Both the position numbers and the translations under genes were made by a program. A stretch of DNA of 64,000 nucleotides. Source: Proteiniborus sp. DW1 (GTDB lineage: Bacteria > Bacillota > Clostridia > Tissierellales > Proteiniboraceae). Shown here piece by piece: positions 53,511 through 62,436 of the stretch. The stretch is from assembly GCF_900095305.1 (NCBI RefSeq), contig NZ_FMDO01000013.1, positions 109,077 through 173,076 of the forward strand. The letters run 5' to 3'. Numbering within the stretch: position 1 is the first letter of the stretch; the number at the start of each line of letters is the position of its first letter. The notes beneath the pieces were generated by a model. It ran no database searches. It had not been told where the DNA came from and saw only the letters and a list, made by a program, of their open reading frames with translations.

Positions 53511-54449
53511 ATGGAAAAAGTGGTGGTAGCATTAGGAGGAAATGCTTTACAAGCAACAGGAAGTGAAGCTACAGCAGAAGCTCAGCTTGAAGTAGTTAAA
53601 CAAACAACAGTGTACTTAGCAGACATTATAGAAGAAGGATATAACCTAATAATAGCCCATGGTAATGGACCACAAGTAGGTCGTATAGTTATTCAAAACG
53701 AAGTGGCAGATAGCGTGACACCTGCTATGCCATTTGACGTATGTGGAGCAATGAGCCAAGGAATGATAGGCTATCATTTACAACAAGCTTTAGGGGATGA
53801 ACTTAGAAGCAGAGGAATAGACAAGCCTGTAGCTACTATAGTTACACAGGTAGTAGTAGATAAAGACGATAAAGCATTCCAAAATCCAACTAAACCAATA
53901 GGACCATTCTATACAAAAGAAGAAGCTGACAAAATATCAGCAGAAAAAGGGTATATAATGGTAGAAGACTCTGGAAGAGGATATAGAAGAGTAGTAGCTT
54001 CACCAAAGCCAGTTAGAATAGTAGAGATAGAGACAGTGAAAACTCTAGTTAATAACAACAATGTAGTCATAACAGTAGGTGGCGGCGGAATTCCAGTAGT
54101 AGAAGAAAACGGAAGGTTAGCTGGTGCAGCTGCAGTTATAGACAAAGACCTAGCATCACAAAGACTAGCAGAGGACACAGATGCAGATATACTAGTAATA
54201 CTTACAGCAGTACCAAGAGTAGCTATCAACTTTGGAAAACCAGACCAAAAAGAATTAGATAGAGTAACAACAGAACAAATGAGAAAATATGCAGCAGAAG
54301 GCCACTTTGCACCAGGCAGCATGCTGCCAAAGGTATTGGCAGCTATAGAGTTTGCCGAATCAAGACCAGGTAGAAAGGCAGTCATAGCTTCACTTGATAA
54401 GGCTAAAGAAGCTCTAAAAGGTGAGAGTGGAACTATAGTAGAGGCTTAG
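53511..54449 (+). CDS. arcC: Carbamate kinase
   Basis: 312 residues, the standard length. Motifs: VVVALGGNALQ (residues 3-13), IAHGNGPQVG, the CGAMSQGMIGYHLQQ region, GGGGIPVV, and the C-terminal GHFAPGSMLPKV. It converts carbamoyl phosphate and ADP to ATP, ammonia and CO2. No arginine deiminase or ornithine transcarbamylase is near, so its carbamoyl phosphate most likely comes from the AllFGH-like complex, as in E. coli allantoin breakdown. TAGGAGGGATACT precedes the ATG. Confidence 0.96.
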   Translation: MEKVVVALGGNALQATGSEATAEAQLEVVKQTTVYLADIIEEGYNLIIAHGNGPQVGRIVIQNEVADSVTPAMPFDVCGAMSQGMIGYHLQQALGDELRSRGIDKPVATIVTQVVVDKDDKAFQNPTKPIGPFYTKEEADKISAEKGYIMVEDSGRGYRRVVASPKPVRIVEIETVKTLVNNNNVVITVGGGGIPVVEENGRLAGAAAVIDKDLASQRLAEDTDADILVILTAVPRVAINFGKPDQKELDRVTTEQMRKYAAEGHFAPGSMLPKVLAAIEFAESRPGRKAVIASLDKAKEALKGESGTIVEA

Positions 54450-54475
54450 GAAAGAAGTGATTCAAAAAAATTATA

Positions 54476-54503
54476 TGTCATTCCGAGCGTTAGCGAGGAA
54501 TCT
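54476..54503 (+). repeat. Dispersed 28-bp repeat (copy with TGTCATTCCGAGCG)
   Basis: TGTCATTCCGAGCGTTAGCG then AGGAATCT. It is almost identical to 62190-62217 (two differences) and lies just before a terminator. Confidence 0.8.
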
Positions 54504-54505
54504 AG

Positions 54506-54529
54506 GCTGGTCATAATGACCAGCTTTTA
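54506..54529 (+). terminator. Terminator of the carbamate kinase gene
   Basis: A perfect 8-bp stem (GCTGGTCA with TGACCAGC) is followed by TTTTAT. Confidence 0.8.
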
Positions 54530-54777
54530 TGATGTATTCAAACTTTTTCCCTCATTTAATGCTGTTATAAACAACTAGGACTTATGTTATTGCAAAGTAT
54601 TTTACTATGAAGATTTTTCAGATCAAAGAAATTAGGTATTTAATTGATATAAGTTTATATAAAAATCGACAAATAGTAACAAAAAAGAGGGTTTATATTC
54701 ATAAAATAGAATATTAATATATATTGACATACAGGAGTTAGTCTAGAATTGCTTACATATTTATTGGAGGGGAAAAG
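54530..54777. other. Intergenic region before the Hsp70 operon
   Basis: A+T-rich with no gene. TTGACA at 54724-54729 is a good -35 box, but no -10 at normal spacing is clear. No CIRCE (HrcA) inverted repeat is seen. Confidence 0.4.
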
Positions 54778-56289
54778 ATGATTGTAGGGATTGACTTAGG
54801 CACGACAAATTCTGCTATAGCATATATTAATGCTTATGGAAAACCGGAGATTATCCATAACAGAGAGGGTGGAAGAACAACCCCATCAGTAATTCTATTT
54901 GAGGGAAATGAAACTGTGATTATTGGGGAGGAAGCTAAAAACAACTCTGTGTTAGACCCGTTTAACACAATAGACTTTATAAAATCAGAAATGGGAAATC
55001 CTCAATATAAGTTTATCAGTGGGGATATAGCCTTTTCTCCAGAAGAGCTATCTAGTTTAATATTGAAGAAGCTCATAGAAGATGCCGAAGAAGTTTTAAA
55101 TACAAAAATAGAGAAAGCCGTAGTAACTGTTCCGGCTTATTTTAATGATGCTCAGAGAAAGGCCACCCAAGATTCAGGTAAATTAATCGGTATAGATATA
55201 GTTAAAATTATTAATGAGCCTACAGCTGCAGCTTTGGCTTATGGGTTACTACATAATTCTGATCCACAGAACATTCTAGTATATGATTTAGGTGGAGGTA
55301 CTTTTGATGCAACCATCGTAAAGGTCAATGGGAAAGAAGTTATAGTACAAGCTACAGATGGGATTAGGGACTTAGGTGGACGGGATTTCGATGATAAAAT
55401 TATTGAATATGCAATAAAAGTATTCAATGAAAAGCATGGAATAGATTTAATGGATATAGATTACGTAAAAGAGCTACAAGAGTTGAGAAGACGTGGCGAA
55501 AATCTAAAGAAGGCTTTAAGCACTAGAGTAGAATCTCAGCTTTATATTAGCTGTAAAGGAATAAGAGAAGCTATTACTATCACTAGAGATCAGTTCAATG
55601 AAATGATAAAACCTCTATATAATAGAACAGAAATAATTGTACAGGATGTACTTCATCAAGCAAACCTGAGCCCAAAAGATATTGATAAAATACTATTAGT
55701 TGGTGGTTCAACAAGAATACCTTTGATTTCAGAAGGATTAAAAGAAGCCTTTGGAATTACACCCTCAAAAGAGGTAAACCCAGATGAGGTAGTTGCCTTG
55801 GGGGCAGCAATACAGGGTAGTATACTTGAAGATGGTATTAAGGAGATAAAAGATAGCAAACTAATTATTAAAGATGTCTCCTCACATAGCATTGGAGTAA
55901 TATCTATTGACAGTAAAAGTGGTGATAAAATAAATAGTATTATTTTAAATAGAAATAGCCCTCTTCCAGCCAAGAGCAGAAGAAGTTTTTATACAATAGA
56001 AGATAATCAAGAAGCCATAAAACTTCAGATTACTGAAGGAGAATTGGAAGAAATCGACTACATTACTATTATTGGAGAATTCGAAATAAAGTTACCTGCA
56101 AAGTTAAAGAGGGATACACAAGTAGATATAGAAATGATTTTAGATGAAAACCAAATTATTCATGTATTTACTAGTATACCTCAAATAAGTGGCTTTTTTG
56201 AAGAAGTTCATATAGAAAGAGAATCAAACTTAAAGTCAGAGGAACTAGAAAAGAAAAAAGATATAGTTTCAAAAATTGAAATTGATTAA
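54778..56289 (+). CDS. Hsp70 (DnaK-like) chaperone lacking the C-terminal lid
   Basis: 503 residues; canonical DnaK is ~610. The ATPase domain has GIDLGTTNS (3-11), VPAYFNDAQRKATQDSG, NEPTAAALAYG, DLGGGTFDATIVK and LLVGGSTRIP. A shortened beta-sandwich substrate domain spans ~375-475 and the protein ends in a short charged tail, so the helical lid and EEVD-like end are missing. The housekeeping dnaK/dnaJ/grpE set is not here, so this is an extra copy. It is followed 16 bases later by a TPR/AAA+ gene and then a J-like/ankyrin gene, forming an operon. A dedicated client or assembly role is inferred. Confidence 0.93.
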   Translation: MIVGIDLGTTNSAIAYINAYGKPEIIHNREGGRTTPSVILFEGNETVIIGEEAKNNSVLDPFNTIDFIKSEMGNPQYKFISGDIAFSPEELSSLILKKLIEDAEEVLNTKIEKAVVTVPAYFNDAQRKATQDSGKLIGIDIVKIINEPTAAALAYGLLHNSDPQNILVYDLGGGTFDATIVKVNGKEVIVQATDGIRDLGGRDFDDKIIEYAIKVFNEKHGIDLMDIDYVKELQELRRRGENLKKALSTRVESQLYISCKGIREAITITRDQFNEMIKPLYNRTEIIVQDVLHQANLSPKDIDKILLVGGSTRIPLISEGLKEAFGITPSKEVNPDEVVALGAAIQGSILEDGIKEIKDSKLIIKDVSSHSIGVISIDSKSGDKINSIILNRNSPLPAKSRRSFYTIEDNQEAIKLQITEGELEEIDYITIIGEFEIKLPAKLKRDTQVDIEMILDENQIIHVFTSIPQISGFFEEVHIERESNLKSEELEKKKDIVSKIEID

Positions 56290-56305
56290 ATGTAGGAGAG
56301 TATTT

Positions 56306-58594
56306 ATGGAGAAGATATTTCAAATTAGGGAATATATTCAGAAAGAAGAGTGGATAAATGCCAAGACTTTTATAGAAGAAAATGATTTGATATTATCTAA
56401 AGATAGAGAAATTTTAGAAATGGCAGGACTTATCTATTTTAAACTATATCATTTTAATACTGCAGAAACTATGTTTAATGAATTAGTAAAGACAAATCCA
56501 AATGATATAAGTTACTATATTAAATTAGCAGAAATTTATATAGCAAAGAAATTTTATACTAAGGCTATTGAGAGTATAAAAAAATCACTAGAAATAGATA
56601 AAAACAATTTGCATGCTAACAAGCTATTATATGATGTTCAGCAAAAAACAAATGCTTCTTTTCAGACCTTAAAAAGTCAATTAGAGAAGATAATCAAAAT
56701 TGAAGCCTCAGAAGAAGTATATTTCGAACTTTGTAATTTATTATATAAGAATGAAAAATACGAAGAATGTGTAAAAGTATGTGGAGAAATCTTGAGAAGA
56801 TATAGACGTGGCGAAATCGTTCAGAAAACTAGAGAAATATACAACAATGCTAAAAAGCGTGCAGAAGCCATAAAAGTAAAAGAAGAAAAACAAAAAATAA
56901 TAACAGAAAAGATAAACAATCTAGAAAAGCAAGAAATTAAACTACCGGAAGAACTGAAACCTCTAGAAAAGTTTACAGGTATGGAGGATATTAAGAAGCA
57001 GGTTCTTCAAATTTACAATATGATTAAATTTGAAGAAAAAAGGAAACAACAGCTCGGTGTTAAAAATACTTTGAATCAAGGTAATCATTTTATAATTACA
57101 GGTAATCCGGGAACAGGGAAAACAACTGTAGCTAAAGCTTTGGCTGAAATATTTGCTAATATAGGATTAATTAAAGAAAATAAACTAATAGAAGCAGATA
57201 GAAAAACCTTAGTAGGTCAGCATATAGGGGCAACTGAAAAGAATACACAGGCCAAAATAGAAGAAGCATTGGGAGGAGTTCTATTCATAGACGAAGCTTA
57301 TACACTATATAGAGCTGATAGCCCTAGGGATTTTGGTAAAGAAGCAATAGAAGTACTATTAAGCGAAATGGAGAATAGGCGAGGAGAATTTGTGGTAATA
57401 GTGGCAGGCTATAAAAAAGAGATGGATATCTTTTTTGAAAGCAACCCAGGACTTAAGGGACGATTTAATTATAATATTCATATTCCTGATTACACAGATG
57501 AAGAACTAGTAAAAATTGCAGAGAAATTTGCCTATGAAAAATACTACTTAATATCAGATGGTGGGAAAAAAGCTCTATTAGAGAAAATCAATCAAGAAAG
57601 ATCAGAAGAGAATTTCAGTAATGCTAGATTAGTCAGAAGATTAGTAGAGGAAGCAATTCAAAACTTTGCAAGTCGCATGATTAATAATAGTATAGATGCT
57701 CTTAACAAAGAAGAGCTCATTATGTTGGATACTGTTGATTTTAATATTGAAAGAAGCAAATCACCAGAGGAAGAAATCGAAAGTGCTCTTAAAGAACTAA
57801 ATGATTTAATTGGGTTAAAAGAAGTAAAAGAACAGGTAGAGAGTGTTATTAATAGAATGAAGGTTCATCAGCAAAGAAAAGAAGCGGGGCTAAAATGTAT
57901 CGAGCCATCACTGCATATGATGTTCATAGGTAATCCAGGAACAGGAAAAACAACTGTTGCAAAAATTATAGGCAGGATTTACAAGGCATTAGGAGTACTT
58001 AGAAGAGGAGATCGTTTTGAAGAGTGCACTAGAACAGATTTTGTGGGCAATCATGTAGGAGAGACAGCCATAAAAACCCAAAAGCTTATTAAGAGTGCCT
58101 TGGGAGGGATTCTATTTATTGATGAAGCATATTCTCTTTATCAAGGCGACAAAGATAATTTCGGTAAAGAAGCTATTGATGTGCTTATTAAAGAGATGGA
58201 AGACCACAGGGACAATCTAATGGTTATAATGGCTGGATACGAGAAGGAAATGGAAATGCTGTTAAGCTCAAATACTGGGTTTAAAAGTAGAATTAATACA
58301 ACCATTAATTTTTATGATTACTCCAATGAGGAGCTAATAGAAATATTCAAAAAAATGTGTATAAGTTCCGATATGACCATAGATAAAAAAGGGTTAGAGG
58401 CCTTAGAAGAGTATATTGACAACTTGCCTAATCGCAGGAAGGAAGGCTTTGGAAACGGAAGAGAAGTAAGAAATATATTTGAAAAAGTTGTACAAGCACA
58501 AAACAATAGAATTGCAAAAGAATTATCAGAAAACAAAGTACTATCAAAAGAAGATTTAATGAAAATAGAAATAGAAGACATCTTATCTATCTAA
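56306..58594 (+). CDS. TPR protein with two CbbX/SpoVK-type AAA+ domains
   Basis: 762 residues from the ATG at 56306, after TAGGAGAG; an in-frame ATG at 56276 overlaps the Hsp70 stop. Residues 1-190 are helical with TPR-like repeats (YYIKLAEIYIAKKFYTKAIESI, given in part). AAA domain 1 has Walker A GNPGTGKTT at ~266 and Walker B VLFIDEAYTLY. AAA domain 2 has Walker A GNPGTGKTT at ~542 and ILFIDEAYSLY. Both have R-finger-like SRIN/GRFN ends. CbbX-type AAA+ proteins remodel partner proteins. The TPR part may recognise the Hsp70 encoded just upstream. Confidence 0.92.
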   Translation: MEKIFQIREYIQKEEWINAKTFIEENDLILSKDREILEMAGLIYFKLYHFNTAETMFNELVKTNPNDISYYIKLAEIYIAKKFYTKAIESIKKSLEIDKNNLHANKLLYDVQQKTNASFQTLKSQLEKIIKIEASEEVYFELCNLLYKNEKYEECVKVCGEILRRYRRGEIVQKTREIYNNAKKRAEAIKVKEEKQKIITEKINNLEKQEIKLPEELKPLEKFTGMEDIKKQVLQIYNMIKFEEKRKQQLGVKNTLNQGNHFIITGNPGTGKTTVAKALAEIFANIGLIKENKLIEADRKTLVGQHIGATEKNTQAKIEEALGGVLFIDEAYTLYRADSPRDFGKEAIEVLLSEMENRRGEFVVIVAGYKKEMDIFFESNPGLKGRFNYNIHIPDYTDEELVKIAEKFAYEKYYLISDGGKKALLEKINQERSEENFSNARLVRRLVEEAIQNFASRMINNSIDALNKEELIMLDTVDFNIERSKSPEEEIESALKELNDLIGLKEVKEQVESVINRMKVHQQRKEAGLKCIEPSLHMMFIGNPGTGKTTVAKIIGRIYKALGVLRRGDRFEECTRTDFVGNHVGETAIKTQKLIKSALGGILFIDEAYSLYQGDKDNFGKEAIDVLIKEMEDHRDNLMVIMAGYEKEMEMLLSSNTGFKSRINTTINFYDYSNEELIEIFKKMCISSDMTIDKKGLEALEEYIDNLPNRRKEGFGNGREVRNIFEKVVQAQNNRIAKELSENKVLSKEDLMKIEIEDILSI

Positions 58595-58648
58595 TAACTA
58601 CTTCATACCCTTATAATTAGTATATATAAGAGTCTATAGGAGGATAGC

Positions 58649-60820
58649 ATGAAAAATTACTATGAATTATTAGACATAGATTTCGAGAGCTCGAGAGAGG
58701 AAATAGAGAAAAAGCTGCTGAAACTACATAAAAAAGCAAGATATCAAAACTCTTTTGCACCTAATGATGAGAAAAGGTTTGAAGCTAAAAAGGAGCTAGA
58801 AATCATAGAAGAGGCTAGAGAAATATTATTAGATGATTCTAAAAGGAATGAATATAATAAAAGATTAAAAGAAATTAATGTAGCCTCTACTCCTAAGTTG
58901 GATTCAAAAGATGAAATTAGTTTGTACATGAAAACTGAAAAAACAAGTATGGCCCCGGATAAGGAAACAGGGATAAAGCAAACTAGAGATAAGGAATTGA
59001 AGCATGAAGCCAAAGAGAATCCTACTATAGAAAAAAAAGATGATTGTCAAGCTGAAAATATAGAAAAGGTCACTATAGAAAAATTTGAACCTCGTAAATT
59101 AACTCCTAGCCGTGTACCAATAAAAGCAGATGAAAAAGATTTAGGAGAATTCCTTAAGAAAATTAAAGAAGAAAGTAGAGAAAAAGAAAGAATAGAAGAA
59201 GCTAAAAAGGCTGAAGCTAAGAAGGCTCAAGAAGCGAAAAAGGACAACCAACTTTCTGCCATGGAAGAGTATGAACTTAAACTCAAAAATCGTAGGGAAG
59301 CACAGAATAGAAAGTTTAATAAGTGGGTTATGAGTAGAGTTATCACTTTACTTTTAATAGTCGCAGGAATATTTGCTTATTTAACAGGTGGATCCTTTAA
59401 TACTATAGATATTAGAGATTTGGATGGTAGTACAAAACTAATGGATGCTGTAAGTTCAGGAAGTGTTGCTAGAGTCAAATATACTTTAGAAGAAAAAAAG
59501 GCTAATCCTAATCGAAAGAACAGAAGAGGAAGGTCGCCATTACATGAAGCTGTATTTGAGAAAAATGAGGAAATAATCACTACTTTAATTGAAGCAGGTG
59601 CTAATCCCAATATAAAAAACGATAATGGTGATACTCCCCTACATTTAACTGTTACTGGGGATATAGTTGCTTTGCTAGTAGAAGCAGGTGCAGATGTTAA
59701 TTCAGTTAATAGCGATGGTTATACACCATTTATGAAAAGGGTAGATGGTTATCAAGAATATCATGATAAACAGGAAAAGGATCCAATCATGATTATGCTG
59801 GATGCAGGCGCAGATTTAAACAAGAAATATTCTGACGGTACTACTCCTCTACATAACATGGTCATGAAGAGTAATGAATATGCAATAGAATTTATAGAAA
59901 GAGGAGCAGACATTCACGCCAAGAATAATGAAGGACTAACTCCATTACATTATGCTGCAAAATACGGGAATATACCCATGGTTAAATACCTTCTGGAGAA
60001 GGGAGCAGATATTGAAGCGGTAGATAATGATGGAAAAACTGCCTTAGCATACAGTTTGTATAATATTGACATGGTAAAGCTTTTATTAAGTGAAGAAGCT
60101 GATGTTAATCATTTGGACAACCAAGGAAGAAGCATATTGTTTTATGAAGGAGTAAACCTAGAGCTCCTTGAAGTATTACAGGAAGCAGGTATCGATTTTC
60201 ATCTTGTAGATAAAGAAGGAAAAACAGCTTTATTTAATAATTATTATGATATAGATGAAGTGAAATATTTAGTTGAAAAAGTAGGGCTAGATGTAAGTCA
60301 AGCTGATAGTAAATCAACTACACCTTTACATGTAATAAAGAGTTACAGGGGAAAAATAGCTGAATATCTAGTAAGCAAAGGTGCCGATGTTAATGCCATT
60401 GACCATGAGGGAAGAAGTCCATTATTTTACGATACACCAAAGAAAGCATTATTAGAACTAGGTGCAGACATAAATATAGTAGATAGTTATGGTCGAACTG
60501 CTTTATTCTATGCAAAGAGAGATGAAGATGTAGAAATCTTGGTAACAGCTGGTTTTGATGTTAACGCAGAAGATCATAAGGGATTGAGACCTTTACATTA
60601 TGTTTTAACTCAAACAGAAAAATGGATTGATTACAACCTTGTAAAAGCACTGCTGGATCTGGGAGCTAATGTGAATGCAGAAGATTTTGACGGGAATACT
60701 CCACTAGAAACACTTAAGAAGCACAACCCACGTCAAGATAAGACCCAAAAAGCATTTGGAGTAATACCTAATGGTGATGTAATAAGATTGCTAGAAAGCA
60801 GGTCTGGTAAGAGAAGGTAA
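58649..60820 (+). CDS. Membrane-anchored degenerate J-domain / ankyrin-repeat protein
   Basis: 723 residues. Residues 1-72 look like a J-domain fold (MKNYYELLDIDFESSREEIEKK, ending in a REILLDDSKRNEYNKRL helix), but the HPD motif needed to stimulate Hsp70 is absent: the loop reads KKARYQNSFAPNDEKR. A charged linker (~75-225) and one membrane helix (~228-246) follow. Residues ~255-715 form about a dozen ankyrin repeats (GRSPLHEAVFEKNEEIITTLIEAGANPN-like). With the N-terminus in the cytoplasm, the ankyrin part would be outside. The last gene of the Hsp70-AAA operon. An adaptor tethering chaperones to the membrane is a guess. Confidence 0.88.
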   Translation: MKNYYELLDIDFESSREEIEKKLLKLHKKARYQNSFAPNDEKRFEAKKELEIIEEAREILLDDSKRNEYNKRLKEINVASTPKLDSKDEISLYMKTEKTSMAPDKETGIKQTRDKELKHEAKENPTIEKKDDCQAENIEKVTIEKFEPRKLTPSRVPIKADEKDLGEFLKKIKEESREKERIEEAKKAEAKKAQEAKKDNQLSAMEEYELKLKNRREAQNRKFNKWVMSRVITLLLIVAGIFAYLTGGSFNTIDIRDLDGSTKLMDAVSSGSVARVKYTLEEKKANPNRKNRRGRSPLHEAVFEKNEEIITTLIEAGANPNIKNDNGDTPLHLTVTGDIVALLVEAGADVNSVNSDGYTPFMKRVDGYQEYHDKQEKDPIMIMLDAGADLNKKYSDGTTPLHNMVMKSNEYAIEFIERGADIHAKNNEGLTPLHYAAKYGNIPMVKYLLEKGADIEAVDNDGKTALAYSLYNIDMVKLLLSEEADVNHLDNQGRSILFYEGVNLELLEVLQEAGIDFHLVDKEGKTALFNNYYDIDEVKYLVEKVGLDVSQADSKSTTPLHVIKSYRGKIAEYLVSKGADVNAIDHEGRSPLFYDTPKKALLELGADINIVDSYGRTALFYAKRDEDVEILVTAGFDVNAEDHKGLRPLHYVLTQTEKWIDYNLVKALLDLGANVNAEDFDGNTPLETLKKHNPRQDKTQKAFGVIPNGDVIRLLESRSGKRR

Positions 60821-60915
60821 TATTAAAATCATTCGGTGCCATTAATTTTAAATCTTGCTATTACATCTGGATTATATTAATAGCAACTAATAACTAAAGA
60901 TATAGAGGGATAGAT

Positions 60916-62106
60916 TTGAAAAAGAAAAATTATGTAAATAAAAAGATATTTTCAACTTTTAAGCATATATGTTTACTATTGTCTATATTGGCTGTTTTGA
61001 TTTTATGGGGTTGTGGATATCAGAAGGAATCCAAGACCTCTGATATTTCACCTCACGAGACAAGTATTGAAGCAAATAATGAAGTAATTAACGATATAAA
61101 TAATAATGATGTAACTGATATAGAAGAAGACTTAAATTCATATAACTTTGTTTTATCATTTGCAGGTGATATTAATTTTGATGAGAATTGGAGTACTATG
61201 GAGTATTATAACACAGTTGAAAATGGCATCTATGACTGCTTTTCTCCTGAGTTAATACAGATGATGCGAGACGCAGATATTATGTGTCTCAACAATGAGT
61301 TTACATATAGCACAAATGGAACTCCACTAGAAGGAAAATACTATACATTTAGGGCTCATCCATCTAGGGTCAATATTTTAAAGGAGCTGGGGGTAGATAT
61401 CGTAAGTCTTGCCAACAATCATGTATATGATTATGGTGTACAATCATTGATAGACACTATGGCAACATTAAAACAAGCTGATATACTTTATTATGGCGCT
61501 GGTCATAACCTAGATGAAGCCATGTCACCTGTTTATTTTGAAATACAAGGTAAGACTATCGCATATGTAGCAGCTTCAAGAGCCGAAAAATACAAGATGA
61601 CTCCTCAAGCCACAGAAGATTCTCCTGGAATTTTACGATGCTATGATACAGAGTTGTTTATTCAGACTATAAAAGAAGCAAAGGAAAATGCAGACTATGT
61701 TATTGCATATGTTCATTGGGGTACAGAAAATACCTATGAATTAGAAGAAGTACAGCTTACTACAGGTAAAGAATACCTAGATGCAGGTGCAGATATAGTA
61801 ATAGGCGCACATCCCCATTGTCTTCAGGGAATAGAGTATTATAATGGAAAGCCTATTGTATATAGCCTTGGCAACTTCTGGTTTAATGATAGAACTATAG
61901 ATACTATGCTATTAAATATACATTTCTACGGTGATGATACAGAAGAGTTTATAGAACTAGAAATTGTCCCTGCCATACAAGAAAATCATGTAACTAGAAT
62001 TGTAACAGAGCAATCAGAAAAGGAACGTATTTTTTCATTTTTAGAGGACATATCTATTAATGTGGAGATTGATGAAGAGGGGATTATTTCGGAAGTGAGT
62101 AATTAG
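60916..62106 (+). CDS. CapA family lipoprotein (poly-gamma-glutamate-synthesis-like metallophosphatase fold)
   Basis: 396 residues from a TTG at 60916, after GAGGGATAGAT. A signal peptide (~10-34) ends in LWGC, so it is a likely lipoprotein. The PGA_cap/CapA domain (~75-365) has FAGDINFDENW, LNNEFTYST, SLANNHVYDYG, VAYVAASR-like, YVHWGTENTYE, IGAHPHCLQGIEYYNGKPIVYSLGNFWFND (in part). These are the metallophosphatase-type metal sites. CapA is needed for poly-gamma-glutamate export in Bacillus; no capBC genes are seen, so another wall-related substrate is possible. Confidence 0.9.
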   Translation: MKKKNYVNKKIFSTFKHICLLLSILAVLILWGCGYQKESKTSDISPHETSIEANNEVINDINNNDVTDIEEDLNSYNFVLSFAGDINFDENWSTMEYYNTVENGIYDCFSPELIQMMRDADIMCLNNEFTYSTNGTPLEGKYYTFRAHPSRVNILKELGVDIVSLANNHVYDYGVQSLIDTMATLKQADILYYGAGHNLDEAMSPVYFEIQGKTIAYVAASRAEKYKMTPQATEDSPGILRCYDTELFIQTIKEAKENADYVIAYVHWGTENTYELEEVQLTTGKEYLDAGADIVIGAHPHCLQGIEYYNGKPIVYSLGNFWFNDRTIDTMLLNIHFYGDDTEEFIELEIVPAIQENHVTRIVTEQSEKERIFSFLEDISINVEIDEEGIISEVSN

Positions 62107-62128
62107 ATATAGGAAAACTCTAGCTAGG

Positions 62129-62151
62129 GCTGGTCGTTGTACCAGCTTTTT
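62129..62151 (+). terminator. Terminator of the CapA-like gene
   Basis: A 6-bp stem (GCTGGT with ACCAGC) followed by TTTTTACT. Confidence 0.75.
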
Positions 62152-62189
62152 ACTATTTTGAACACTATTTATCAATCTAGGCACAATCT

Positions 62190-62217
62190 TGTCATTCCGA
62201 GCGCAAGCGAGGAATCT
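62190..62217 (+). repeat. Dispersed 28-bp repeat (copy with TGTCATTCCGAGCG)
   Basis: TGTCATTCCGAGCGCAAGCG then AGGAATCT, nearly identical to the copy at 54476, and also next to a terminator. Confidence 0.8.
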
Positions 62218-62436
62218 CAGCTTATAAAATATAAAAATTCTAGCTAGTCCATGGTGAGAGCTATGTTTTTGTGTATTTTAGAGGGAATTCGATATCTAAA
62301 AAAACTAAATTTAAAGGAAATTAATAAAAAATGTGGAATAGGATAGGTGAGAAACGCATTAGTTGACAAAGTAATCAGGGTAAGTATGTTGGTGAAAAAT
62401 TGCATGATTTTAAAAAGAGTTAGAGAGGTGGAGATA

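Noticed and set aside
54530..54777. CIRCE element before the Hsp70 gene
   Set aside because: No TTAGCACTC-N9-GAGTGCTAA-type inverted repeat could be found.
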